Shown: one piece after another, positions 26,270 through 33,900 of the stretch | How the letters are laid out: the number at the start of each line of letters is the position of its first letter | How positions within the stretch are numbered: the stretch's first letter is position 1 | NCBI RefSeq assembly: GCF_029428875.1 | Contig: NZ_JAJSOO010000001.1 | Location: 3,658,001-3,722,000 of the forward strand | Length of the DNA: 64,000 nucleotides | Source of the DNA: Streptomyces sp. JH34 | Lineage (GTDB): Bacteria; Actinomycetota; Actinomycetes; Streptomycetales; Streptomycetaceae | Direction: 5' to 3' | The notes under the pieces: model-generated | What the model saw: the letters and a program-made list of their open reading frames with translations, nothing else | The model's database searches: none | What the model was told of the DNA's origin: nothing | Position numbers and translations under genes: made by a program

Positions 26270-27655
26270 TCAGGGCTGAGTGAGCGCCCAGATGCCCACC
26301 GCGAAGCAGATCAGCGCCACCACGAGCACCGGGACCGCCACCTTCGGGGACGGCCCCGGCCGCTTCACGGGCAACGGCTGTCGCGGTGTCGTGTTCCGGG
26401 GGTCCTGCAGGTGTTCGGCGGTGTAGGCGCGGGTGGGCGGTGCTCCGTACGGCACGGCGGCCGTGGCGGCACGGGCGGGATCCTGGGAGGCGTCGGCGGC
26501 ATAGGGGGACGCCGCGTGCGCCGGAACCGGTCCGGGCGCCTGGGGCTGCGCCGGGTGCGGAAGGGGAGAGGGCTGCTGTGGGGGCGGCGCGAGATGGAAG
26601 CTGCCCGTCTCCGACATCGACGGGGTTGCTGCGTAAGGCTGTTGACCCGGCGCCCCCTGCGGTGCGTCCGGCTGCTGCCCGGGCCCCTGTGGCGCGTACA
26701 GCTGCTGTGACGGCTGAGGCGGGGGCGGCGTGCCGCCGACGTCCTGCGCGGGCGTCTGCGGCCCGTTGGCGGGCGTCTCGGGGCCGTCGGGGCCGAAACC
26801 CGCGGGCAGGGGCCCGATCTGGTCGAACACCTCCACCTGCTCGTCGTCCGGACCTGCGTCCGGCAGCATCTCGACCGCCGCGGTCAGCGCCTTGCGCGCG
26901 CCTGTGGCTGTACGGAAGCGGGCGTGCGGGTCCGGCTGCAGCAGGCCGGCGAGTACCTGCCACAAGGGCTCCGGTACCCCCTGGGGGGCGCCAGGGGTGC
27001 CGTGTGCGGCGAAGTACTCGATCAAGGCCTTGGCGTCCGGTTTGCTGCCCTGGAGCAGGTAGAGCGCGACGAGCCCCACGGCGAACAGATCCGCCGGGAA
27101 GTCGGGTTCCGCGCCCATCATCTGCTCGGGTGCGAAGTAACCGGGCGTCCCCACCACGTAGTTGGTCTCCGTCAGCCGCGGCTCGCCCTTGCGCATCGAG
27201 ATGCCGAAGTCCGAGAGCCGTAGATGCGGACGGCCCGTACCGGTGGCCTCCATCAGGATGTTGGCCGGTTTGATGTCGCGGTGCACGACCCCCTCGGCGT
27301 GCACCGTGGACAGCCCGGACAACAGCTGATCGAGCAAAAGGCAGACGAAGCGTGGGGGCAGCGGGCCGTAGTCGCCGATGACGTGGGCCAGCGAACCGCC
27401 GCTGACCAGATCCATGGTGAACAGCACCTTGTCGTCGTCCGCGGCCCAGCTGGCCGGAGCGAGAACGTGCGGGTGCTCGATCCGCAGCGCCTGCTCACGG
27501 ACGAAACGCAGCAGCGTGTGTGCGTCGCTCTGCTGCAGGACCTTGGCCGCCACGTACCGGCGGCGCCGGTGGTCCCAAGCGCGCCAGACCGCGCCGACCC
27601 CACCACGTCCGATCGGATCGACCAGCTCGTACCGACCAGCGAAGACCTCACCCAT
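26270..27655 (-). CDS. Membrane-anchored serine/threonine protein kinase
   Basis: Protein of 461 residues. The Hanks-type kinase domain (about 8-270) has a Gly loop GRGGVGAVW, the ATP lysine in VAAKVL, catalytic HRDIKPANI, DFG (LSDFGIS) and the APE-like FAPEQ. A Pro/Gln-rich linker of about 150 residues leads to a single C-terminal membrane helix (VAVPVLVVALICFAVGIWAL) with almost no outer domain. So it probably does not sense an external ligand by itself. It is divergent from nothing obvious and lies downstream of the HTH gene. Confidence 0.92.
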   Translation of the reverse strand: MGEVFAGRYELVDPIGRGGVGAVWRAWDHRRRRYVAAKVLQQSDAHTLLRFVREQALRIEHPHVLAPASWAADDDKVLFTMDLVSGGSLAHVIGDYGPLPPRFVCLLLDQLLSGLSTVHAEGVVHRDIKPANILMEATGTGRPHLRLSDFGISMRKGEPRLTETNYVVGTPGYFAPEQMMGAEPDFPADLFAVGLVALYLLQGSKPDAKALIEYFAAHGTPGAPQGVPEPLWQVLAGLLQPDPHARFRTATGARKALTAAVEMLPDAGPDDEQVEVFDQIGPLPAGFGPDGPETPANGPQTPAQDVGGTPPPPQPSQQLYAPQGPGQQPDAPQGAPGQQPYAATPSMSETGSFHLAPPPQQPSPLPHPAQPQAPGPVPAHAASPYAADASQDPARAATAAVPYGAPPTRAYTAEHLQDPRNTTPRQPLPVKRPGPSPKVAVPVLVVALICFAVGIWALTQP

Positions 27656-27759
27656 TGCGCTGCGCCCGCTCCCGTTCCCGTTGAGGTTCGTGCCCCGGCT
27701 GCCGGGATACTGCCACGGATCCGCCGGCCCGGGGCGTCCCCCGGACCTTGAGGTCCGAC

Positions 27760-28308
27760 CTAGCTCTGGTGTCCCTCGTAGTGCGCGACCGCCTCCGCGG
27801 TGCGCCCCGCTCCGTACACCCTGAGGAACTCTGCCAGCTCCGGGTGGTCCGGGGCGAGGGAGTCAGCCGCATCGATGATGTCGCCGGCCGCCGCCACCGA
27901 GCGCAGCAGCGACTGGATCTCGCGGACCACACGCCGCACGGTGGGTGCCCCACCGGTGGTGGAGGTCTGACCGGTGTTGGTCAGGACCGATCCACCCTGC
28001 GACTTCTTGATCTCTTCCATCCGGTCCGTGGCCTCTCCCGCGCTGATGCTGCCGTCCGCCACCTGACCGGCGAGCTCCTGAAGCGCCTGGACCCGCTGGA
28101 CGACCGCGGGATTGCCGATCTTGGCCCGCTGTCCGCTCATCAGCTGGGAGAGCATGGGAGCGGACAGCCCGAGTACGGCCGCGAGGCGTGCCTGATTGAG
28201 GCCGAGGTCGTCGATCAGCCTGCGGAAGAGCGCCCCCAGTGGCTCTCCGTACCAGCTGCGCTGGAGCTCCCTGGCTCTAGCCGAGGCCTCTTGCTGCGCT
28301 GCGTCCAT
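27760..28308 (-). CDS. Helix-turn-helix DNA-binding regulator
   Basis: Protein of 182 residues. An XRE-like helix-turn-helix lies at about 35-65 (LGLNQARLAAVLGLSAPMLS), preceded by an N-terminal helix with SWYGEPLGALFRRLIDD. The C-terminal half is helical (VRRVVREIQSLLRSVAAAGD) and may mediate oligomers. The type is conserved in Streptomyces beside the kinase gene; target genes unknown. Length normal, start ATG at 28308. Confidence 0.85.
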   Translation of the reverse strand: MDAAQQEASARARELQRSWYGEPLGALFRRLIDDLGLNQARLAAVLGLSAPMLSQLMSGQRAKIGNPAVVQRVQALQELAGQVADGSISAGEATDRMEEIKKSQGGSVLTNTGQTSTTGGAPTVRRVVREIQSLLRSVAAAGDIIDAADSLAPDHPELAEFLRVYGAGRTAEAVAHYEGHQS

Positions 28309-28478
28309 TGCGTCTCCCCTTCGCTGCGGCTTCGCTGCTGCGAACCTCGTCGTGCATCTTACGGAGAGCCGTTGCGGGCCGGGAGCCCCAATCCTTTTGC
28401 AGGATTCGGGGGGTCACCCGGTACTCTGTTCTGGGTCGGACGTCGCGACACGAATGTGTCCGATGATGTCCGGTTTTC

Positions 28479-28551
28479 GGGGCCTTAGCTCAGTTGGTAG
28501 AGCGCTGCCTTTGCAAGGCAGATGTCAGGAGTTCGAATCTCCTAGGCTCCA
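28479..28551 (+). tRNA. tRNA-Ala (TGC)
   Basis: Acceptor GGGGCCT with AGGCTCC, D arm TAGCTCAGTTGGTAGAGC, anticodon TGC in CTTTGCAAG, T arm AGGAGTTCGAATCTCCT, discriminator A. The 3' CCA is not encoded. A candidate promoter (TTGCAG 28397, TACTCT 28422) lies upstream. Confidence 0.96.
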
Positions 28552-28557
28552 CAGAAC

Positions 28558-28599
28558 AAACCCTCCGACCTGCGAATCGCAGAGGCGGAGGGTTTTTTT
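28558..28599 (+). terminator. Terminator of tRNA-Ala
   Basis: Nested stems CCCTCCG/CGGAGGG and CTGCG/CGCAG followed by seven thymines. Confidence 0.92.
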
Positions 28600-28688
28600 G
28601 TCGCCCGCGGCGGGACGGTGCGGCACCACCGCGAGCCGCTGGTCCGTCAGACCGGCAGGATCGGCTCTGGGGGGAGGCGCTTCGTGAG

Positions 28689-28738
28689 CTGTCCTTCGGC
28701 GCCTCGGTTTCACGTGAAACCGAGGCGCCGAAGGGCAG
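28689..28738. repeat. Long palindrome with a parS core
   Basis: A perfect 42-bp palindrome (28693-28734, no loop) centred between 28713 and 28714. It extends to 50 bp with a single T/G mismatch at 28692/28735. The centre is parS; the flanks are the GCGCCTCG / CGAGGCGC arms. It sits between the tRNA-Ala terminator and the convergent DUF5324 gene. Confidence 0.9.
28707..28720. promoter_or_regulatory. parS site at the centre of the palindrome
   Basis: Perfect GTTTCACGTGAAAC, intergenic, about 16 kb to the right of oriC. Confidence 0.95.
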
Positions 28739-28800
28739 AGCAGCACCTCAAGAGGAGGCGCCCCGGAGCGGTGCTCCGGCGAGACAGCCCGTGTGAAAAA

Positions 28801-28843
28801 GCGAGGGGCGCCGGAGACCGTGAGGTCTTCCGGTGCCCCTCGC
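28801..28843 (-). terminator. Terminator of the DUF5324 gene
   Basis: Stem of GCGAGGGGC (28801) with GCCCCTCGC (28835-28843) and inner CCGGA/TCCGG pairing, followed on the minus strand by TTTTT. Confidence 0.82.
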
Positions 28844-28872
28844 AGGCGTCACCACCGGGCGGCGGGTCCGGG

Positions 28873-29589
28873 TCAGCGTTGGTCGGTCCCGTCCGTCGGG
28901 TCGGAACCGGACTCGGTCTCGTCCTGCTTGGCGCGGACTTCCGGGTCCAGCACAGTCTGCCCGCTGCCGTCGACCGAGGTCAGAGGAGCGCGGCTGTCGT
29001 CCACCTCGGTCGGGGCGGGCGGCTCGACCAGCCAGTCCGGGTTGGCCTGCTTGTCCCACCACTTCCAGGCGGCGAGGGCCCCGCCGGCCAGGACACCCAG
29101 CACGAGGAGGCCCTTGGCCGCCCGGCCTGCCTTGGCTCGACGCTCATGCTTCCTGACGAGCTTCTGGATCTCCTTGGCGGTCACCTGGCCGCGGAGGGCA
29201 GCCAACGCCGCCGTGCTGCGGGCTGTGGCCTCCTCGGCGACAGGCCGGCTCGCGGCCACGGCGTACTCGACGCGCGGCACGGTGTAGTCCGCGGCAGTGC
29301 GTGCGGCACTGCGCGTCCGCACAGCGGCCTTGTGCGCCGCCTCGTCGACCTTGGGGGGCACATGCGTCAATGCCTGTTCGATACGTGGTGCGAGATGTGC
29401 GCCGTACTGGACGCGGGCCTGCGCGGCTGCCTTCGAGACCTTGGGCGCGAGTCGTGCACGAGCCTCTTGCGCGTAGTGCGCGGCCTGTTCCTTGGCCGTG
29501 TCGGCGTAGGGCGCCACCACTTCCGCGGCGTGCTGCGCGCTGTCCTTCGCCGAGTAGGTTGCGGCGCGCACGCTGTCGATGCGGGTCAC
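28873..29589 (-). CDS. DUF5324 family membrane protein
   Basis: Protein of 238 residues starting at GTG behind AGGAGGAGG. The first 155 residues are Ala-rich amphipathic helices with repeated ATYSAKDSAQHAA-like units, resembling LEA or apolipoprotein-type helices. One membrane helix follows (GLLVLGVLAGGALAAWKWW, about 168-187) and then an acidic C-terminal tail. I recall the family as DUF5324 of Streptomyces; function unknown. Confidence 0.82.
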   Translation of the reverse strand: MTRIDSVRAATYSAKDSAQHAAEVVAPYADTAKEQAAHYAQEARARLAPKVSKAAAQARVQYGAHLAPRIEQALTHVPPKVDEAAHKAAVRTRSAARTAADYTVPRVEYAVAASRPVAEEATARSTAALAALRGQVTAKEIQKLVRKHERRAKAGRAAKGLLVLGVLAGGALAAWKWWDKQANPDWLVEPPAPTEVDDSRAPLTSVDGSGQTVLDPEVRAKQDETESGSDPTDGTDQR

Positions 29590-29937
29590 GGGATCCTCCT
29601 CCTTGGTGGCGGGTAGGTACTCCGCCTATCCACCCATTTCGAAATCATGCCCGCTGGTGCCTTGGGCGCCATGCGGGACGGGCATCCGGGTCATGGGTGT
29701 CATTCTCGGTCAAAATGGTGCAAGAGGGGTGGTGTCGCCGACGATGTCACGGTTCGTGTCGGGGCGCGCCGCGCCCTCGGGCACTTGGTCGCATCCATCC
29801 CGGGGGAAGTGTGGGAAAGGTGCAGGAAACCGGGCAACAAGGTGAGTGCCGACCGTTCCGGGCCGTTGCCGCCCTGCGGAGAGTGGGCCCCGTGCGAGGA
29901 TCTGTGGTCACCAGCGAAGACTTACGGAAGGCAGATC
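29590..29937. other. DUF5324-ppi divergent intergenic region
   Basis: About 348 bp. No tRNA, strong hairpin or gene with a good ribosome site. It must hold promoters for the two divergent genes. Confidence 0.4.
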
Positions 29938-30465
29938 GTGGCCGAGCAGCTTTACGCCACCTTGAAGACCAGTCAGGGCGACATCGCCATCCGGCTTCTG
30001 CCGAACCATGCCCCCAAGACGGTCAAGAACTTCGTCGAGCTCGCCCGGGGTGAGCGTGAGTGGACCAACCCGGAGACCGGTAGGAAGTCCACCGACAAGC
30101 TGTATGACGGCACTGTCTTCCACCGGGTCATCAGCGGTTTCATGATCCAGGGGGGCGACCCGCTGGGCAACGGCACGGGTGGTCCCGGGTACGAGTTCCG
30201 CGACGAGTTCCACCCCGACCTCGCGTTCACCAAGCCGTATCTCCTGGCCATGGCCAACGCCGGGCCGGGTACCAACGGTTCGCAGTTCTTCGTGACCGTG
30301 TCGCCCACCGCCTGGCTGACCGGCAAGCACACGATCTTCGGTGAGGTCGCCGACGAGGCGGGCAGGAAGGTCGTGGACGCCATTGCCGCGGCTCCGACCA
30401 ACCCCCGCACCGACCGTCCGCTTCAGGACGTGGTGATCGAGTCGGTCGTCATCGAGACCCGCTGA
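29938..30465 (+). CDS. Cyclophilin-type peptidyl-prolyl cis-trans isomerase
   Basis: Cytoplasmic cyclophilin of 175 residues. Motifs FHRVISGFMIQGGDP, the AMANAGPGTNGSQFFVT loop and WLTGKHTIFGEV are intact, including the catalytic Arg and Phe. No signal peptide. GTG at 29938 (MAEQLYATLKTSQGDI) is preferred over the frame opening at 29647, since GGAAGG lies upstream and the fold starts here. Confidence 0.95.
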   Translation: MAEQLYATLKTSQGDIAIRLLPNHAPKTVKNFVELARGEREWTNPETGRKSTDKLYDGTVFHRVISGFMIQGGDPLGNGTGGPGYEFRDEFHPDLAFTKPYLLAMANAGPGTNGSQFFVTVSPTAWLTGKHTIFGEVADEAGRKVVDAIAAAPTNPRTDRPLQDVVIESVVIETR

Positions 30466-30620
30466 CCGGATGAGCGGCCGGCCTCGGGGCCGCTGACCTG
30501 ACGGCCGCCGCCCCTGTGGGGAACCAACCGCCCTGCTTGTCCGTACTGCTACATAACGGGCGAGTGGGGCGATCGCATGTGTGCCCCCTCCACGGATGAG
30601 GACCGAAGGGGCCGTGACGG

Positions 30621-31532
30621 ATGGTTCAGCAGCCGCCGGAAGACCAGGACGGGCCTGCGGCCGCGGGCGGTCCACCCACGTCACCCACGTGTTACCGGCA
30701 TCCGGGCAGGCAGACGGGAATCCGCTGCACGCGGTGCGAGCGGCCGATCTGTACGGACTGCATGATCCCGGCGTCGGTGGGCTTCCAGTGTCCGGACTGT
30801 GTCCGCGAAGGGACCGGTACGGGCCATCGCCCCGCGGCGAGCCGGCCGCGGACCCTGGCGGGCGGCAGCGTCGTGGCCGACCCCAGACTGATCACCAAGA
30901 TCCTCATCGGTATCAATCTCGCCGTCTTCGTGGGCGTCCTGGCCCATCCCACCCTTCGCGACGACCTCCTGCTCTTCGGCCGCGCCTATGTCGACAACCG
31001 TTCGGCCGGCTACCAGGGCGTCGCCGAGGGGCAGTGGTACCGCCTGGTGACATCGACGTTCCTGCACCAGGAGGTCTGGCACATCGCCTTCAACATGCTG
31101 GGGCTGTGGTGGCTCGGAGGGCCTCTGGAAGCCGCCCTGGGACGCGCACGCTACCTCGCGCTCTACCTGCTCTCGGGGCTCGCGGGCAGTGCGCTCACCT
31201 ACCTGATCGCGGCCCCCGGACAGGGCACGCTCGGAGCGTCGGGCTCCGTCTTCGGTCTGCTGGGTGCCACGGCCGTACTGATGCGCCGGATGCACTACGA
31301 CATGCGTCCGGTGATCGCGCTCCTCGTGGTGAATCTGATCTTCACCTTCAACCCGTGGGGAGGGATCGCCTGGCAGGCTCACGTCGGCGGGCTGGTCGCC
31401 GGAGCGCTGATCGCCGTCGCCATGGTCCACGCACCACGCGAGCGCCGGAATCTTGTGCAGTACGGCGTCTGCGCCCTGGTGCTCGTCGCGGTCCTGGCGG
31501 TCGTCCTCGTCAGGACGGCAGTGCTCACCTGA
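30621..31532 (+). CDS. Rhomboid family intramembrane protease with N-terminal zinc finger
   Basis: Protein of 303 residues. The N-terminal 60 residues hold a B-box-like zinc module with five or more cysteines (CYRHPGRQTGIRCTRCERPI, then CTDCM and CPDCV). Six or seven membrane helices follow. The catalytic serine lies in LGASGSVFG, the histidine in WQAHVGGLVAG, and the HxxxN-type loop in EVWHIAFNMLGLWWLGG. It should cleave membrane-spanning substrates; none is apparent nearby. The zinc module suggests a partner or regulatory role. Confidence 0.93.
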   Translation: MVQQPPEDQDGPAAAGGPPTSPTCYRHPGRQTGIRCTRCERPICTDCMIPASVGFQCPDCVREGTGTGHRPAASRPRTLAGGSVVADPRLITKILIGINLAVFVGVLAHPTLRDDLLLFGRAYVDNRSAGYQGVAEGQWYRLVTSTFLHQEVWHIAFNMLGLWWLGGPLEAALGRARYLALYLLSGLAGSALTYLIAAPGQGTLGASGSVFGLLGATAVLMRRMHYDMRPVIALLVVNLIFTFNPWGGIAWQAHVGGLVAGALIAVAMVHAPRERRNLVQYGVCALVLVAVLAVVLVRTAVLT

Positions 31533-31559
31533 GCGAACATCGTTGCCCCTGGGATGCGG

Positions 31560-31762
31560 TTGTCCACAGAGCGTGCCGGATCTTGTGCATGACGTGGGGA
31601 ACAAGTGTGCCCCTTGTCGCTGAACTGGGTTTTTCCAGTCCGGACAAGGGGCCTACCAGCCCGTGATGCGTAAGTGTGTAGTCACACCGGCGTCAACATC
31701 GAGGGAGGTTATCCACAGATCGTCTGACCTTTTCCCCCGCCTGTGGATAACTCTGTGGGTAA
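31560..31762. promoter_or_regulatory. Cluster of DnaA boxes between the rhomboid gene and crgA
   Basis: Perfect TTGTCCACA at 31560-31568, perfect TTATCCACA at 31709-31717, its complement TGTGGATAA at 31742-31750 and the near match TGTGGGTAA at 31754-31762. They fall in a non-coding 243-bp gap downstream of both flanking convergent genes, about 19 kb from oriC. Confidence 0.75.
31609..31652. terminator. Hairpin between the rhomboid gene and crgA
   Basis: Outer arms GCCCCTTGTC (31609-31618) and GACAAGGGGC (31643-31652), with an inner ACTGG / CCAGT stem (31624-31628 with 31635-31639) and a T-rich loop. Placed between convergent genes, so it may terminate both. Confidence 0.6.
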
Positions 31763-31775
31763 CTTCAGGGCAGAG

Positions 31776-32030
31776 CTACTTCCACTGGGTGGAGACGCCG
31801 AAGCCGCCTGCGATGAAGCCGAAGCCCACGACGATGTTCCAGTTGCCGAGGGCGTCGATCGGCAGGTCGCCCTCGGTGACGTAGAAGACCACGATCCAGG
31901 CCAGACCGATGAGGAAGAGCGCCAGCATCACCGGCGCCACCCAACTGCGGTTGGTCAGCTTTATGCTCGTCGACTGCTTCGCCGGCGGAGGCGTGAAGTC
32001 TGCCTTCTTGCGGATACGTGACTTCGGCAC
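31776..32030 (-). CDS. crgA: Cell division protein CrgA
   Basis: Protein of 84 residues with two membrane helices (VAPVMLALFLIGLAWIVVFY and WNIVVGFGFIAGGFGV) joined by a short outer loop, and the start MPKSRIRKKADFTPPP. CrgA coordinates FtsZ-ring and septum formation, notably in sporulating aerial hyphae. It is divergent from the DUF881 gene. Confidence 0.95.
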   Translation of the reverse strand: MPKSRIRKKADFTPPPAKQSTSIKLTNRSWVAPVMLALFLIGLAWIVVFYVTEGDLPIDALGNWNIVVGFGFIAGGFGVSTQWK

Positions 32031-32166
32031 GAGGGACTCTCCTGTCGATGCGCTGCGTGACCGCGCAGGGATCTGTGGCTGGCGCCGGGGCGCGAGGGGG
32101 AATGCTGCCTCCCCGGGGCGTCCGTTAGCGTAGTGCTTCCGTGGCGCCTAAGGAGATAAGGGTACG

Positions 32167-32934
32167 TTGAGCAATTCTGCCGACTCCCCTCGAGGCCCGG
32201 TCCGGCGTATGTCCCGCCGACCGGTCCAGGCCCTCACCGCTGCCGTTTTCGCGCTGGCCGGACTGATCTTCGTGACCAGCGCCAATACGGCCAAGGGGAC
32301 CGATATCCGCACGGACTCCTCCTTGCTGAAGCTCTCCGACCTCATCCAGCAGCGCAGCGAGAAGAACGCGGAACTGGACGAATCGACCGCTTCCGTGCGC
32401 GCGGACATCGACACCCTCGCTCGTCGTGACGACGGGAGCACCCGTGCCGAGGACGCGAAACTCGACGCGCTGGAAAAGGCCGCCGGCACCACTGAGGTCA
32501 CCGGTGAGGCGCTCTCCGTCACGCTGAACGACGCCCCGCCGAACGCCACCGCCAATCCCGGATACCCCGATCCGCAGCCCAACGACCTGGTCATCCACCA
32601 GCAGGACCTGCAGGCCGTCGTCAACGCCCTGTGGGCGGGTGGTGCCCGCGGGATCCGGGTGATGGACCAGCGGCTGATCTCCACCAGTGCGGTGCGCTGC
32701 GTCGGGAACACGCTGATCCTGCAGGGCCGGGTCTACTCGCCTCCGTACAAGGTCACGGCAGTCGGTGACCGGGGAGAGCTCAAGCAGGCGCTCAACGACT
32801 CCACGGCGATCCAGAACTACCAGCTGTACGTCAAGGCGTACGGGCTGGGGTGGAAGGTCGAGGAGGACGACAAGCTGACGCTCCCCGGCTACGCGGGCAC
32901 CGTCGATCTCCATTACGCACAGCCTGTGCGGTAG
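32167..32934 (+). CDS. DUF881 family membrane-anchored protein
   Basis: Protein of 255 residues: an N-terminal anchor (ALTAAVFALAGLIFVTSANT), a coiled-coil stretch (about 50-85) and a DUF881 domain (LNDAPPNA, then QQDLQAVVNALWAGGARGIR and the CVGNTL strand). DUF881 proteins occur by division genes in Gram-positives and the domain is thought to be extracytoplasmic. The start is TTG at 32167 with AAGGAG upstream; ATG at 32209 is an alternative. Confidence 0.86.
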   Translation: MSNSADSPRGPVRRMSRRPVQALTAAVFALAGLIFVTSANTAKGTDIRTDSSLLKLSDLIQQRSEKNAELDESTASVRADIDTLARRDDGSTRAEDAKLDALEKAAGTTEVTGEALSVTLNDAPPNATANPGYPDPQPNDLVIHQQDLQAVVNALWAGGARGIRVMDQRLISTSAVRCVGNTLILQGRVYSPPYKVTAVGDRGELKQALNDSTAIQNYQLYVKAYGLGWKVEEDDKLTLPGYAGTVDLHYAQPVR

Positions 32935-33076
32935 CGGGCCGGGGGCCCGGCCCTTCGGTTCCCCCGAGGTGCGCGCGCCCTTGTGGGGCCACGCCCCGGA
33001 AGACGGCTTTCCACAGCTGACCCACGTCTGTGCCCCGGCCGTTTAGTCTGGTGCCGTACCGAATGGAGGCAACAGC

Positions 33077-33265
33077 ATGTACGGCTGGATCTGGCGGCAT
33101 CTGCCGGGCAACGCATGGGTGCGGGGCGTCATCTCGCTCGTGCTGGCCCTGGCCGCTGTCTACGCGCTCTTCCAGTACGTCTTCCCCTGGGCGGAGCCGC
33201 TGCTCCCGTTCGGTGACGCGACGCTGGACGGCGAAGGCGCCGGCGGAGCGGGAGCCGGTCAGTGA
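33077..33265 (+). CDS. Small membrane protein preceding the PabA-like gene
   Basis: Protein of 62 residues with one membrane helix (VRGVISLVLALAAVYALFQY) between WIWRHLPGNAW and a Gly/Ala-rich tail. Its stop overlaps the start of the amidotransferase gene by 4 nt, so it is translated ahead of it. Conserved at this place in Streptomyces by memory; function unknown. Confidence 0.8.
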   Translation: MYGWIWRHLPGNAWVRGVISLVLALAAVYALFQYVFPWAEPLLPFGDATLDGEGAGGAGAGQ

Positions 33266-33900
33266 GCGCACGCGTTCTCGTCGTGGACAACTACGACAGC
33301 TTCGTGTTCAACATCGTCCAGTACCTCTACCAACTCGGCGCCGAGTGCGAGGTGGTGAGGAACGACGAGGTCACCACCGCGCACGCCGACGACGGCTTCG
33401 ACGGGGTCCTGTTGTCACCCGGCCCGGGCACACCCGAGCAGGCGGGTGTCTGTATCGAGATGGTGCACCACTGCGCTCGGAGCGGCGTGCCGGTCTTCGG
33501 CGTCTGCCTGGGGATGCAGTCGATGGCCGTCGCGTACGGCGGTGTGGTGGACCGGGCTCCCGAGCTGCTGCACGGCAAGACCTCGCCCGTACTGCACGAG
33601 GGCAAGGGCGTGTTCGCCGGCCTTCCGTCGCCTTTCACCGCGACGCGTTACCACTCGCTCGCCGCGGAGCCCGCGACGGTTCCGCCCGTGCTCGAAGTCA
33701 CCGCGCGCACCGCCGACGGCATCATCATGGGGCTGCGTCACCGTGAAAAGGCGGTGGAGGGCGTGCAGTTCCACCCCGAGTCGGTGCTCACCGAGCACGG
33801 CCACCTCATGCTCGCCAACTGGCTCGAACAGTGCGGCGACGAGGGTGCCGTCGCGAGATCGGCGGGGCTCGCCCCGGTGGTGGGCAAGGCCGCCGCGTGA
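33262..33900 (+). CDS. pabA: Aminodeoxychorismate/anthranilate synthase component II (glutamine amidotransferase)
   Basis: Class I amidotransferase of 212 residues: oxyanion loop SPGPGTPEQAG (about 52-62), nucleophile C82 in FGVCLGMQ, and catalytic H171 and E173 in FHPES. It supplies ammonia from glutamine to a chorismate-using partner. The partner (PabB or TrpE) is not in this window, so folate or tryptophan cannot be decided. It is translationally coupled at both ends to membrane protein genes, a surprising location. Confidence 0.93.
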   Translation: MSARVLVVDNYDSFVFNIVQYLYQLGAECEVVRNDEVTTAHADDGFDGVLLSPGPGTPEQAGVCIEMVHHCARSGVPVFGVCLGMQSMAVAYGGVVDRAPELLHGKTSPVLHEGKGVFAGLPSPFTATRYHSLAAEPATVPPVLEVTARTADGIIMGLRHREKAVEGVQFHPESVLTEHGHLMLANWLEQCGDEGAVARSAGLAPVVGKAAA

